NCBI GenBank assembly: GCA_051294375.1
Contig: CM119269.1
Location: 5,281,609 to 5,345,608 of the forward strand
From: Paraspadella gotoi
Taxonomy: Eukaryota > Chaetognatha
Direction: 5' to 3'
DNA length: 64,000 bases
The notes under the pieces were generated by a model. It was not told the DNA's origin. It was given only the letters and a program-made list of their open reading frames with translations, and did not search any database. Of this stretch, positions 1-12,097 are shown piece after piece. How positions within the stretch are numbered: position 1 is the stretch's first letter; each line of letters begins with the position of its first letter. Both the position numbers and the translations under genes were made by a program.

Positions 1-1500
1 AGGGAGAGAGACAGACAGAACAATTAGATAGAAAGACATGAAAGAATGACGAAAACAAAAAGACAGGACGTCAGACAAAAATCACATTTAGAGAGTCAAA
101 CAAACGAAACAGACTGGAGCCCAAGCGACGAAGAGACTGACAGACGAATAGACAGTCAGACAGAAAGTCGCTCGAAAAGAATTATATGGAGGAAAAAATG
201 AGCTGAGGATCCGACCGACAGTTTTAACGAGACATGGAATAACTTAGCATAACGACGATTTTGAATGAAATATTTGGCTCCTTTCCGAAGAAGGCGAATA
301 TCATAGCGAGGCGAGGTTGTTGTCCTTCGTTTTTTTCGTTTTTTTTTCTATATTTTCTTTATTATTTTTTTTTCGTTCTCTGCTTTTCTTTTTTTTTTAC
401 CTCCATATTTTCGTTTCTTTTCCCACTTTTTTTTGGTCTGTCTGTATCCAGGGTACTTTATTTTTTAAAAATAATTGCAATTTAAAAAAAAAAGTAATAT
501 AAATAATGGAACTTTCCTTTGGTATTTATAAATAAACTGGGAGGAGCTAAAAAACAGAGGAATAACCAATAGGCTACACGGAATCAATTAATATATCAAT
601 TAATATATAAATTAATATATAAAATTATTCCGAAAAAACAATAGCCTCGCCTCATTGTGCGCTGGATGCCGTTCGTGTTTTTAAATCTCACGCGCGTTCT
701 AGGATAATTTTTCAAAAATGGCGGCGCCGCTTGCCGCTCGTGTTCGATAACGATCCATTCGTGGGAACGAGATTTCGTCGTAATTAATTAAATATCGATT
801 TAATTTTTTTTAAATTTGATTATTTATCACTCGTTTTCGAAGCTCGTTTGTTAAAACGCGGGTGGGGTGTAATTAGCAACGTATCTTCTGTCGTTTAATG
901 AAAGAAAAGGGATTTTGGGAAAAGAGGAAAAGTTATTTAGATGAACGCAAAACTTTGACCGAATCTGCTCATTTTTTTTTCGTGATATCCAACGAACTTT
1001 TCGATAAAAACTACATTTTTGATCACAAAAAAATTTCAAAATAATTATGGTTTCTATTGTTCCGAACTGATTTAAAACACGTAACGTTAGTTTGTTCTGT
1101 GCTAATAAAATTTGACGCTTTTATTTTTCCTAAATATTCATAATATTTGAGAAGAGGATCAGAGGCAAGAGTAATTTTGAGAGTTCGATTGTTCTTGCAA
1201 GCGGCGACCAATCAGAAGTCGGCAATTTAATATCTGCGTCGATCGCCGGAGTATCTGATCCGATTTTGGTTTTGGTGACTTGATACTCCTGCGATGATAA
1301 TACTCTTTTTATGTACATAATACATAATAAATTACTTCGTTATTTTCCTCGAAATAAAAATATTAACAAATGGCCAACATTTCCCAGTACATTATCCTGT
1401 TTTTTAAATAATTTTTGTTGAATTAGATCAATAGTAAAATACAAAACCTTGAAACTTACTCGCTCCCCCCCCCCCAGCCGCGCCCCTATCCGCCCGCCAG
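1..1500. other. intergenic, no gene recognised
   Basis: No coding region is supported. The first 200 bases are purine-rich with degenerate GACA units. Positions 320-450 are a T-rich tract, and 586-625 are built from repeated AATTAATATA words. The only notable site is the short GC-rich patch near 713-750, listed separately. Confidence 0.6.
713..750 (+). promoter_or_regulatory. YY1-like motif overlapping a ten-codon ORF
   Basis: The sequence CAAAAATGGCGGC matches the AAnATGGCGGC pattern recognised by YY1 in many animal promoters. Its ATG opens a ten-codon ORF that stops at 750. It sits in a GC-rich patch (cacgcgcg, ggcggcgccgc) in otherwise AT-rich DNA, which fits a promoter or 5' leader. No downstream first exon can be tied to it, so promoter function is an inference. 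Confidence 0.25.
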
Positions 1501-1725
1501 GTCTTTTCGCTCACAACGGATTCGACCCTAAAGACGGAAATAGTCACAGCCGCCTCCTCCTCTTCCTCCTCCGACGAAAGAGGCAACGCCTCCCCCGCCT
1601 CTCCGCCCCTCGCCCACTTCTCCTCTCCCCTCCTTCTCCCCTCTTCTCGCCTTCGCCTCACCGACTCAAAATCAAAGGGCGGATCGGAAGAGGGTAGAGA
1701 CGATGACGATGAAGACGACGAATGA
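1501..1725 (+). CDS. possible terminal exon, Ser/Pro-rich with acidic tail
   Basis: A strong pyrimidine tract and CCAG end at 1500. From 1501 one frame stays open for 74 codons without an ATG. It begins VFSLTTDSTLKTEIVTAA, runs through a Ser run (codons 19-24) and Ser/Pro/Leu-rich sequence, and ends in an acidic tail rich in D and E before a TGA at 1723-1725. The acidic tail is the first part of the GAC/GAT repeat that follows, so the repeat may have supplied the end of the protein. A donor-like GGTAGA lies at 1693-1698. I do not recognise the family, and no partner exon is found. It could be chance in GC-rich DNA. Confidence 0.3.
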   Translation, partial: VFSLTTDSTLKTEIVTAASSSSSSDERGNASPASPPLAHFSSPLLLPSSRLRLTDSKSKGGSEEGRDDDDEDDE

Positions 1726-2370
1726 TGACGACGACAGGACGATGACGAAGACGAGGACGATGACAATGATGACGACAAGGACGATGACGAAGACGACGAC
1801 AATGACGATGACGAAAACGACAAGGATGACAAGGACAATGAAGATGACAAAGATAATGTCCAAGAAGATGATGACGATGAGACGATGACAAGGAAAAGAC
1901 AATGACCAAAACGATGATGACGATGATGATGATGACAACAATGTTAAGGACGGCGACAACGATGAGGACTAATACCAAGAGGACGACAAAAAGACCAATG
2001 ATGATGACAACGACGATGTTGATGATGATGATGGTGATGACGAAGACAATGAATAAAACAAGAAAAATGATGAGACAATGACAAAGTCGATGACCAAAAC
2101 AGTGATGATCATGACAAAGACAAAGACGATGACAACAGTGACGATATTGAACGATGACAAAGACGATGACAAAAATGACGAACAAGGACAGTAACCAAAG
2201 ACGATGATGATGACGCAATGAGGAAACACAACGTTGACAGAGACGATGACTACGACGACCAGGACGTTACCGAAAACGATGACAAAGACGACAAAGACAA
2301 TGATGACGATGATGAAGGACGACGATAACGATGACGACGATGACAAAAACGAAAACGCCAACGACCAAAG
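1690..2370. repeat. degenerate (GAC/GAT)n trinucleotide tract
   Basis: About 680 bases consist mostly of GAC, GAT, GAA and AAC triplets, interrupted by occasional frame shifts and other bases. Apart from the acidic end of the exon before it, every frame meets stops or gives only low-complexity peptides, so it is not a gene. A shorter relative lies at 19010-19150. Confidence 0.85.
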
Positions 2371-3477
2371 CAACAAAGAACTTTGCTATTGGAAACAACT
2401 TAATAAAGGAGTAATAATAAGCTCGGAAACGCCTACAAAAACAGTGATGACTCTCACAACAACAACAATAACAACACCGTCGTTTTCGCTTTGACGACAG
2501 AAGTCATTTCTCAGTCGTATCCGTTTCAAAACAAAAGGGAAAATGAAACGGAAAGAATTGTTAATTGATGTAACGCATTGTAATTAACGACGGCCGAGAG
2601 TTTGAATGTTAATCTGATACTAAATGTACAAACAAAGTTTATTTTTAAGCATAAAACCAACCGTAAATCTGTCTAACTTATTGATAAAAATTTTCTCGAT
2701 GGCAACCATAGAGAAACGATCAGAGAAAAATGACTCTATATTCATTCCCGTTACCACCCCCGTTCTCTCTCTCTCTCTACTCCACACCCCATTCCCTGTC
2801 ACCCCTTCCACCTCCCCACAGAGGCTCGAATTATAAGCACCACCCTGCAAAAATTCCCCTTAACTCCTCATTCGCCCTGCCATTTGCTCGAGGCACATCC
2901 CACCGCCACCACCTTTTTTTATCTGGTTTTAATTTATAGACAGAAAAGATTATGTTACCCACAAGCCCAATTTTAATTTTCTGAGGAGAAGAAGATATTT
3001 ATAGATATATTTTTCTTGAAATGATTAATTTTGACTGTTTTAAAAAAGAAATTATATCTAAATATTTTTCATTGGAATTTTTAAAAATACCTTTAATAAC
3101 CAAAATGAAAAAAAAAATAAAAATGTACTTTTTATCATAGGTTTTTGATTACTCTGCAATATGCAAATGATTTATTATTGTATAGGTTCATTATTGCTTT
3201 TTGTCGTCTTTGTCGTCATTTTTTCGTTCGTGTCTTCGACTGTTCGTCTTCGTTGTCATCTATCCGTCCGTTTTCTTTCCTTGTTCGTGTCGTCGGTTTT
3301 TTCTTCCCAATCGTCAAATCAAAAACTTACGTTGAAGCCATTTCCCAGATTTGCAGATTACACTTTTAAACTGCATTTCCACTGAATTCACACAAAAAAA
3401 GTTCCGAAAAAAAATAATGACAACTAAATAAACTAATCAATAAAAAAAACAAGTTAAAAATTAAAGAAGAGATGGGG
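2371..3477. other. no gene recognised
   Basis: AT-rich unique-looking sequence with a short CT run at 2762-2783. Short ORFs here are low in complexity and have no convincing splice sites or family resemblance. Confidence 0.5.
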
Positions 3478-3567
3478 ACGAGAGAGAGACAGAGAGAGGT
3501 CAAAGAGAGAGATGATAGAGAGAGATTAGACTAGAAGAGAGACAGAGAGAGAGAGAAAGAACCCTTT

Positions 3568-3707
3568 AAGTTTTGAGGCAAACAATGTCGGATCTGCCTA
3601 CGATATTATTATTAATTAGATCGTTAATTAATATTAGATTAGTTAATTAATTTACCGATTAATCGATCGGTTGGGGAGTATCGACATTGTTTTTGCTCAA
3701 ACTTGTG
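3568..3707. mobile_element. family A inverted-repeat element, short copy
   Basis: The left end contains ggcaaacaatgtcggatctg, and the right end contains the reverse-complement pieces cgacattg and gctcaaactt. Between them is AT-rich filler (attaatta words). It is a short internal-deletion form of the family whose best copy is 55152-55600. A (GA)n tract at 3478-3560 abuts its left end, as GA tracts also do for the copy at 48997. Confidence 0.65.
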
Positions 3708-3804
3708 TTTTTTTTATACTCGTAACCGTTTCCGTTGCCGTTATTAAAGGTCATCGTTCCTCGAACATTGTGTTACTTCCGTTCCTCACCGCAACAGGCC
3801 AACG

Positions 3805-4015
3805 AAATCTTAGTTATTGTATTTTGGGACTTACTTTGTATTGAGAAAAAAAGAGCCGCGATGGGAATAAAATGGCGGGATTAATAAAAGACTGTTTTAT
3901 TTAGGAAGGAAACAAATAATATCAGAGAGAGAGAAGAAGAGAAAAGATAAGAGAGAAGCTGGACCAGCCGCTGACCGCCGCTGCAGGAAGCCCGAACTCG
4001 TTTGTACTATATATT
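3805..4015 (+). repeat. dispersed family C, copy 1
   Basis: This shares ordered blocks with 43530-43800 and 44575-44820: a start like ttttgggacttactttgtattgagaaaaaa, then aataaaag, then a GA-rich tract, then gctgga(c)cagccgctgaccgc and a last block gaactcgttt. All three copies lie in the same orientation and each holds its own GA microsatellite at the same internal place. No protein is encoded. Confidence 0.6.
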
Positions 4016-5190
4016 TGTTTCTTCAATATCTTTTCCTCTTTCTTCTCACTACTCACTCTTTCTTTCTTTTCCTTGTCTATGCTCACTCACTCCTACTATC
4101 TTTCTATTAGCGTCTCTCTCTGTCTCTCTCTCTCCTCTCTCATCTCACCTCTCTCTGACGAGCTCTCTCCATGCTTTTTATCAGCCCCACGGATGTTTCT
4201 CTCTCATCCTCTTTCTCTCTTTCTCTCCATCTCTCTCCTCTCTCTCGCTCTCTCTTTTACTTTTTTTTCATCTTGTCTCTCCCTCTTTCAAATTTTTCGT
4301 TACAAAAAATAGAAATTTCAGTTCCCCGTTTGCTTTCTTTATAAACTTTTCCGAGATTTAACACAACCCTGATTGGAAATGCTTTATCATCTCAATTTTT
4401 TAAAATAAACATCTCTAAAAAAATCCCGTAAGTACCGAATGATCTAAGGACATTTTCCCTAGTGGGATAAAGAGTACCAAATATGCCCGGTCATTTTTAA
4501 AACCTGGTTAACAAACATGAGTAATTTGAAAAAACTAGAATGAGTAAGTTTCTACTTTTCTTAGTTAATTTATATAGAAAATAAAAAATTTCCCTGCAAT
4601 ATGACAGCTCTTTTCGATGAGGTAAATCCAACATCTCCTATAAAATAAATAATAAGCTTTAATTCTGCGATTAATACCAACGGTTAAATGAGACAAATTC
4701 CTAACAATTAAAACTAAATTTAAAATCTCCCTCTCAGACTTAAACCTGCAATTAAACGAGCACTTTTTTTGAATTCAAAAAAACCACCATTTTTATGAAT
4801 TTTTAGGGAAATTTCTTTAGTGGCCGACAGTAATGTATTTTAGAAAACCACCATTCGTCCAAACCAAACCTTAAATTTTCCTTCAAAGTCTCTGACCTGG
4901 ACTGTACGGTACTAGGGCCAGGAAAGTAGCCTTTTCTATTCGCCATAGTAATAATAAATAAAAAAATATTATGGTTAAGAAGGAAACCTATATTCAGTTT
5001 AAAAAAAATTAATTTACTCGGGTTAATTGAACATGTAATAGATAGTGTAGGTTTTCTAGAAAAAGATAGGTTGAGCAAAATCTTACAATTTATTTTGGAA
5101 TAACTGTCGGCAGACCATCTAGTTTTCCATCTATCCTGCAAAATTCGACTTTTAGAGAAAGTCAGTCATAGAACCTTTAAAACAGGGTCT
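4016..5190. other. CT-rich tract, then AT-rich sequence without gene
   Basis: Positions 4020-4300 are an imperfect (CT)n tract; the Ser/Leu-rich frames across it are repeat artefacts. From 4311 to 5190 the DNA is AT-rich, and no ORF has a family resemblance or good splice sites. Confidence 0.6.
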
Positions 5191-5475
5191 TTGAAACCAG
5201 AGTGCTCCTCGCCCCCCCCCCCAAAAAGAAAAAAAGGCGAACCCCCCACGCGCCATCTCGGGTTCGCCACATATCGACTTCCGCTTAATGCGACGTTCGC
5301 TGTCCTTTCCGATCGCGGAAGGAAAAACGCGGTTGGTTGCAAAGTCGCGGCCCATTGCTACCCGCAGCCCAATACCACCTGCCACTACAGGTCAATTTGT
5401 AAGCACACCGTCTGCACACAGTTAAAAAATAACCCTACTTATAAAATTGTAGAAACCCGGTGTAGATTGTGCTAA
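5191..5475 (+). CDS. small Cys-rich ORF, unassigned
   Basis: An ATG at 5191 opens 94 codons. After a low-complexity Pro/Lys start, the second half (roughly residues 27-94) is of normal complexity and has eight cysteines between residues 50 and 94, including the spacing C-x5-C-x4-C near HCYPQPNTTCHYRSICKHTVC... and a final CRLC. This could be a fragment of a secreted Cys-rich domain. No signal peptide is seen and I cannot name a family. A C10 run lies just inside the start, so the first codons are unreliable. A chance ORF is quite possible. Confidence 0.22.
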   Translation: MKPECSSPPPPKRKKGEPPTRHLGFATYRLPLNATFAVLSDRGRKNAVGCKVAAHCYPQPNTTCHYRSICKHTVCTQLKNNPTYKIVETRCRLC

Positions 5476-7642
5476 GCACCGTCCTGCCAGCTCCGGGAAT
5501 CCGGGGTGTAATATTCGTGAAATTTTTTTTGACCAGCGCCATTGTCACTTTACCTTCATTTTAAATCAGTTACTTAACTTTTTTCTTCTCTTGTTTCGCG
5601 GTAAAGGCGAGGATCACGAAACTTGCTGTGGCCTGTCGGTCCTCGATATTCAACGTCTTTCACAGTCTTTTTAATTCCTGTCTTCCGAAATTACCATCGA
5701 AGTTTGTTAACGATCGGGCCCTCTCTCGTCGAGTGCGTTGTTGTTGTCGTTTTGGTTCCTATAACTGTTGTTGCTTATCTTTGAAGACGCTTATTTTTTT
5801 CTCCTATTCCTTTCATTCTGTTTTATTTACAGGTATATTCATGTAATCGGGATGTCCACGTAAATGTGTCAATCATTATGTTTTGATTCGTTTACCTCAG
5901 TCGCTAAAGCGCCCACCTCTATCCCCTTTTTTATACTTCAGTAATTCGACACCAAGTGGGTCATTTGTCTGCGGAGAGAGAAGACGCCGGCGTCTGCCGT
6001 CGCCGCCTCCTACGTCTTCAGTTGCTGCATAAGGTTCTCCACACCGGATCTCTTACTATCTCTTCCAGCTCCCGCCAACTATACTCGCTCACAATTTGGA
6101 GCGGTTGAGTCGATTCTGGTCTAGGTTTGTTTTCACTCTACTGACAGCTGCAGAGACGTGTGTACTTGTTCTCTTCTGAACGTGATTTTTTCATTTCTTC
6201 CTCCGTCATCTCTCTCTCTCTGCTCTCTTCTCCTCTCTCTCTCTCCTATTTTTCGTGAATATGGTTGTAATTATTTTGCTTGCATCTTTTTTCTCCTTTC
6301 TCTTTCAATCTTTTTCTTTCAACGTCTCTGTCTTAATCTGTTTCTTTTCTTTGTCCTTTCCTCTGCTAAAGTATTTAACTCTCTCTCTTCTCTCTCTCTG
6401 CTCTCTCTCTCTCTCTCTCTCCTTTACTCTCTTCTCTCTCCCTCTCTCCTCTCTCTCTCTCCTCTCTCCTCTCTCTCTCAGTCTCTCGGATCTCACTCTC
6501 GCCCGTACGTTCGTTCGAGTTTTATACCAATAAATATTTAACAAAGAAAGCAATAAAGATTAACATCGCTATCTCGACGCGGAGACGAGTGGGAGAGAGA
6601 GGAGAGAGAGAGAGAGATCGAGAGAGAGAAAGATGGATGAGAGATCCCCGTCGAGGGGAGAGAGGAGAAGGAGAGAGAGGGGAATTGGGGTTCCAAGTTT
6701 TCTGTCTAAGTCATCAACTTTTCCATTCCTCTCAAACGACTACTCTAAACCGTCCCATTCCCTCCAAACCATCTTCTGTCCATTGCCCCCCCGCTTCCTG
6801 TCTCTCTCTCTCTCTCCAATTGAACTCTCCTCCTTTGCAAAACTCCCGACCCAATTGATAAAATATCATATTAATTCAATTCAAGCCTAAGTATGCAACT
6901 TGCACTTTGTCTGTCTGACGGTCGTTTTGTCTGTCTGTTAGTTTTCAATCTATCTGTCTGTCTGAAAATCTATCTGTCCCATTTTTTTTTGAAAGCTCAT
7001 AAATCATTTCGAAGGTGCAACTTCAGGTAATACTTAATACTTAATACTTAATAGTTAATAATTGTACTAAAAGACGATTTTTATTCCAAAGATTCATACG
7101 AGTAACGTCTCGTGAACACATTGAAAAGAATTATAAAACGGATTCTAAACGAGGCTGGCAGAAAACAAATGATCAGTCGATGCGACACTCCAAACATGGC
7201 GACTTACTTTTGAGAGTGATTCCCCCTACCTCCTCACGCCTCCCTCGGATTCTCTCTCTCATTCCTGCCTCGAAACGACATTTTGTTTTAAGCCAATTAA
7301 ATTTGATTTAACGAATAAAATTGAATCGATTTAGCCAAGGAGCGAAGGTTTGTTTGTCCGTCCGAGATTAGAGAGGAAAAAAAATATCCCAACAACAAAA
7401 CAAAAAAATTATGTTTTTAATAGAATTTAAACAAAGTTGTTTGTTCTCTTTTCATTTTTTGTTGGCGTGGTTTATCGTGAATTAATTAACTGAAATTAGT
7501 TTTTGATTTGGATTTTTTTTTTAATATATTACCTCTGCTCAAATCTCTCCTCTCTCTCTCTCTCTCCTTCTCTCTCTCTCTATCTCTCTCTCATCTCTCT
7601 CTGCTCTCACAGTACAATTCCGTGTTCTTCCTTTCCCCACAG
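5476..7642. other. no confirmed gene; GC patch and CT/GA microsatellites
   Basis: A GC-rich patch at 5930-6130 has open frames and may hold an upstream exon of the CUB gene that starts to be recognisable at 7643, but no frame resembles a CUB domain well enough to call. CT tracts at 6205-6250 and 6380-6485, GA at 6590-6690 and CT at 7545-7610 account for the long Ser/Leu and Arg/Glu frames. Confidence 0.5.
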
Positions 7643-7729
7643 GTGACGGTTCCAAAACTGGGAGAGAGTTTTACTTCCGTTTGCGCTACGAATTCATAAA
7701 CACGTTGCGTTACGGAACTCCAATACCGA
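7643..7729 (+). CDS. Neto-like CUB gene, first visible exon (end of an upstream CUB?)
   Basis: A pyrimidine-rich acceptor (tttccccacag) ends at 7642 and a donor gtaaga begins at 7730. The phase-1 frame reads DGSKTGREFYFRLRYEFINT..., ending GTPIP. The pattern G-R-F-x-L-R-Y-E-F is typical of the last strands of a CUB domain and resembles the ends of the two later CUB domains in this gene (ASYEF; RFRLLWHEI). It may therefore close an earlier CUB whose front is outside the recognisable sequence, or be the lead-in to the next one. The next exon cannot follow in phase, so at least one exon should lie in the N gap at 7774-8259. Confidence 0.55.
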
Positions 7730-8436
7730 GTAAGAGGGAAAGAAAGTAAGATGGAAAGAAAGTGTAAAAAAAANNNNNNNNNNNNNNNNNNNNNNNNNNN
7801 NNNNNNNNNNNNNNNNNNNNNNNNNNNNNNNNNNNNNNNNNNNNNNNNNNNNNNNNNNNNNNNNNNNNNNNNNNNNNNNNNNNNNNNNNNNNNNNNNNNN
7901 NNNNNNNNNNNNNNNNNNNNNNNNNNNNNNNNNNNNNNNNNNNNNNNNNNNNNNNNNNNNNNNNNNNNNNNNNNNNNNNNNNNNNNNNNNNNNNNNNNNN
8001 NNNNNNNNNNNNNNNNNNNNNNNNNNNNNNNNNNNNNNNNNNNNNNNNNNNNNNNNNNNNNNNNNNNNNNNNNNNNNNNNNNNNNNNNNNNNNNNNNNNN
8101 NNNNNNNNNNNNNNNNNNNNNNNNNNNNNNNNNNNNNNNNNNNNNNNNNNNNNNNNNNNNNNNNNNNNNNNNNNNNNNNNNNNNNNNNNNNNNNNNNNNN
8201 NNNNNNNNNNNNNNNNNNNNNNNNNNNNNNNNNNNNNNNNNNNNNNNNNNNNNNNNNNNGAGAGAGAGAACAAGAAAGAGAGGTTTCTACCCACGAACTT
8301 TAATGCACTTTTTCTCATAACGATCCATAATCTTTCCTCTAGGGAGACTTGAGATCGTTTTTCTCTTCTCGTTACAAAGAAATGAACTTTTCCTCCTCTA
8401 AACTCGGCCAATGTTCTTTTTTTTTTTCTTTCTCAG

Positions 8437-8550
8437 ACTTCGCTCCGAGTTCGAGTGCTCGTCTTTCTTCACCCTCCGCGAGAGGCGCCACGAGTGTTCG
8501 GCAAAAGAACAAAAGATGAACACGTTAGAGCTTTACGAAAAGGGCGACAG
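8437..8550 (+). CDS. Neto-like CUB gene, CUB domain exon (middle strands)
   Basis: The acceptor is ctttctcag at 8436; the donor gtgagc follows 8550. Phase 2 in, phase 2 out. The reading ...SEFECSSFFTLRERRHECS... then NTLELYEKGD gives the central CUB strands: a hydrophobic FxL strand, a Cys, and the L-x-L-Y-E-x-G-D turn seen in most CUB domains as L-x-I-Y-D-G. The front of this CUB (usually C...GxIxSPxYP) should be in the gap at 7774-8259. The phase fits the next exon exactly (AG|A gives Arg). Confidence 0.72.
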
Positions 8551-9344
8551 GTGAGCGGGGATATCATTTATACTTTTCTCTCATTATCTATTACATTAAA
8601 AATAAAGAATAAAAAAACCGCACAAGACGTCAGAATTTAATTAAAAAAATAATAATATATTAAAAAAAAAATTATGTACTCCCGAAAATAGATAAAATTT
8701 CACACGATTGCTAATATCTCAATAAGAAAAGCAAATCTATCTGTCATTTATCAAGTTAACCGCGTAATGAAAGCAAACGACGGCAAAAGATTGAAAATAC
8801 GTCCATATATCGCTTTTTCTGCTTGGTTTCTCTCTTTTAATGATTTTAATCGCTCAAGTCTAATGCGTTTTTGAAAGGTTTTTTTTTCTAGTGAAATCGC
8901 GACATTTTTTAGTTTTCTTTGTTTTGTTTTGTTATTCTTATCGCGATTTTATTTCCCCTTTTCCTTCGCAATGGAAAGAAATAGTAAAAAAGATTAGAGT
9001 AAAATTGATTTTACTTTAAGATTAATTTTTGGTTTTTCATTTCCACTTTGCGATCAATGGCCATTTTGTTGTTTTCTTGGAAATAAAAAGAAGTCAATAA
9101 AAAAATTTTTTTGCGGTTTTGAAGCATTTCAAGCGTTACCAGATTCACGGCAGCGATCTTTACTTCTCACTATTTTTGATATACATAAAATATATGACAA
9201 TCGTATCTTGGAAAAACCAAAACATTCTTGAATCGACGAACCAATTGGTAACCTTTTTCTATAAGTCCTCCAATTTAAAGAAAAGCGACATCTTTCGAAG
9301 GCAGAACTAAAACTAATCGTTACCTTTTTTCCTCCGCGTCCCAG

Positions 9345-9440
9345 AATTCCGATGGCGTGTTTGTGCCAAAACGTGAGGGGCGGACTGCCCATCACCTTCA
9401 CCAGCTTCACCAACGAACTTACCCTCAAACTCGACCTCAG
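9345..9440 (+). CDS. Neto-like CUB gene, CUB domain exon (later strands)
   Basis: It lies between acceptor cgtcccag (9344) and donor gtaagtc (9441), phase 2 to phase 2. The peptide CLCQNVRGGLPITFTSFTNE and then LTLKLDL is the canonical second half of a CUB domain (LCG...P..I.S.SNELTLxF). It continues the domain begun in the previous exon. Splice phase matches on both sides. Confidence 0.78.
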
Positions 9441-9949
9441 GTAAGTCGCCTCGGATCGTGCGAGGTGAGGGTTCGGGAGGTTTTAAGGGGATAGGAGGCA
9501 ATTAAGGTGAAGCGGACAGATGTCAGACGGACGGGGATGAAATATAATTAAGAAAGAGAGAAGATAAAAAGGATACCTGGATAGAAAAGACAAAGAGTTA
9601 AGAGAAGAAAAGATAGAAAAGAGAAAGAATAGTGAACNNNNNNNNNNNNNNNNNNNNNNNNNNNNNNNNNNNNNNNNNNNNNNNNNNNNNNNNNNNNNNN
9701 NNNNNNNNNNNNNNNNNNNNNNNNNNNNNNNNNNNNNNNNNNNNNNNNNNNNNNNNNNNNNNNNNNNNNNNNNNNNNNNNNNNNNNNNNNNNNNNNNNNN
9801 NNNNNNNNNNNNNNNNNNNNNNNNNNNNNNNNNNNNNNNNNNNNNNNNNNNNNNNNNNNNNNNNNNNNNNNNNNNNNNNNNNNNNNNNNNNNNNNNNNNN
9901 NNNNNNNNNNNNNNNNNNNNNNNNNNNNNNNNNNNNNNNNNNCATCCAG

Positions 9950-10118
9950 GTCCATCCTCCCCCATCAATCCGTCGTGGATTTCAATTTCGAGGCTTCCTA
10001 CGAGTTCATCTCCTTCCACTGCGGATCCAGTTACATCCGGGCCTACAAGGGGGTCGTCGTCAGCCCCGGATTTCCTTCGGACGCGGTGGGGGAGATTCGA
10101 TGCCGTTGGACGATCGAG
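9950..10118 (+). CDS. Neto-like CUB gene, end of one CUB and start of the next
   Basis: The acceptor catccag touches the right edge of the N gap 9638-9942, and the donor gtgagg begins at 10119. Phase 2 in, phase 0 out. The first part, SVVDFNFEASYEF, closes the preceding CUB. After a Cys-containing linker, VVVSPGFPSDAVGEIRCRWT has the SPxYPxxY...CxW signature that opens a CUB domain. Tandem CUBs sharing one exon at the boundary, followed by an LDLa and a membrane helix, is the Neto/LEV-10 type of arrangement. Confidence 0.8.
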
Positions 10119-10489
10119 GTGAGGGGTGGGGAAAGGTGATGGGGTCGGTGGGTGGAGAGGGGAGAGAAAAGTGTGACGTGACGGTTGGAGAAGAAACGGA
10201 TGGAAACAAAACAAAAAAAACAGCAGCAGAGGAAGGAGAAAAATAAAAAAAAACAGATTTGAAGATAAGAAGAGGGTAAGGTCGATGCAAAAAGATGGAG
10301 AGAGGGAAAAGGTAAGGAGCCGGGAGTAAGTGAGGTAATCGTTCGTTTCGTCTCCGGGTTGAAAGAAAATCGTCGTTAGTCAAATTAGAAAAAGAAAAAT
10401 CTGGAATCCGGAATCAGAAGTCGAAAAAAAAATCCGATTCCATTGTCGCTGATAAATATTTACGCCCATAAAATCTTCCCGAGGACCAG

Positions 10490-10665
<176 letters not shown>

Positions 10666-12055
10666 TCTCTATTTTAAATCATCGCTCGGCAGTTTTTCCC
10701 TTTTTNNNNNNNNNNNNNNNNNNNNNNNNNNNNNNNNNNNNNNNNNNNNNNNNNNNNNNNNNNNNNNNNNNNNNNNNNNNNNNNNNNNNNNNNNNNNNNN
10801 NNNNNNNNNNNNNNNNNNNNNNNNNNNNNNNNNNNNNNNNNNNNNNNNNNNNNNNNNNNNNTGGGAGGAAATTAATCGCTTACCGATCTCGAGGGAAAAA
10901 TTTATGTAAATTTCCGCGGGTAGGAGAAAAAAAGGGGGGGAAACGCGGGCGAGAGGTAGGGGAAATATGGGGGGGAAAAAGGGGGAAGGTAGGGGATAAT
11001 GGGGGGAAAGGGGGGAGAAAGTAGGCGATTGGGCAGGGGAAAGGGGGGAAGAGGTAGGGGATATGGGGACGCTAAAGAGAGTGAGACACTTTGAACAAAA
11101 AAAGGGAAAACTGCCGAGCGCGCTCCCATCCAACGAAGGCATCTTCCTCTTCCTCGTCCCCTCTCCTCACCATCATCCCTTCCTCATCTCGCCAAATCCC
11201 CTACCTGACAGCCAGAGGTCCTCCTTTCCTTTTCCAGCGCTAAATGGCAACTTCTCTGCCTTACCGATCATCCTTGCTCGATCACTAACTTCTCTTTTCT
11301 ATCCGTTGTCATCAAGTTGCTCTGACATGAAAGCAAGCAAGCTCACTGATTTTTTCTTTTTTTGGCTTCGGAGACAAAATCCATGACAAACGTGTCACAT
11401 ACTTTGAGTTTCCGACCAAAAACGTCTCGATCCTTCCCCTTTTTAAACTCACCTCCACTTACCCTTTACCGCCTTACCCGGTTCCCCCTCCTCCTCGTCT
11501 CTACTTTGTTTCTCTTTTTTCTTTCCACTTTTTCGAAACTCAGAAACCAACCGCCACGCCCATTTTTTTGCGTGAACAACCAAAGCCGCCTGGAGACGTT
11601 TTTGTCTCCGTGTCTTGATCGGCAAAAAGCATCGTCAATCGGCTCACGAACGTGTCAAGTTCGAATCTCGAACGAGGGCGATGAACTATCGATTCTAATC
11701 CGTCAGAAAACAAGAAAAATGATTTTAGTCTCTTTCCTTTTTTTTCCCCCTTTTATTTTACTATTCTCTTTCCCTTTTTCTTCTTTCTTTTTATTTTCCT
11801 CTTGTCTTTTTTCTCCTCCTTTCTTCCATATCTTTTTTCCCTTTTTCCTCCTTCCTTTTTTTTTTCCTCCTCGGCGATAACAACTTTACTATTTCCAACC
11901 GACGATAAAGGAAAGAGATCTTGTGATAATTCATAATAAATCCTTTTACTACAGTCGGTGAGCTTTAATCGGACCTCGTCAACGTAAAAAGAAAAGGGAA
12001 AAAAATTAATGACCCTTTTTTCCCTCGTTTTTAACTTTTACTCTCTCCCCTGCCC

Positions 12056-12095
<40 letters not shown>

Positions 12096-12097
12096 AG
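10666..12097. other. intron; gap, G-rich tract, CT-rich tracts
   Basis: It holds the N gap 10706-10861, a G-rich tract with repeated gggga(a/t) blocks at 10925-11070, and pyrimidine-rich DNA at 11720-11875. Open frames between 11063 and 11880 are low-complexity and lack splice support. The (CT)n at 12060-12096 forms the pyrimidine tract of the next exon. Confidence 0.6.

Noticed and set aside
1658-2376. Long Leu/Val/Ser/His-rich minus-strand frames over the GAC/GAT tract
   Set aside because: They are the complement of the trinucleotide array; composition follows the repeat and shifts with each interruption.
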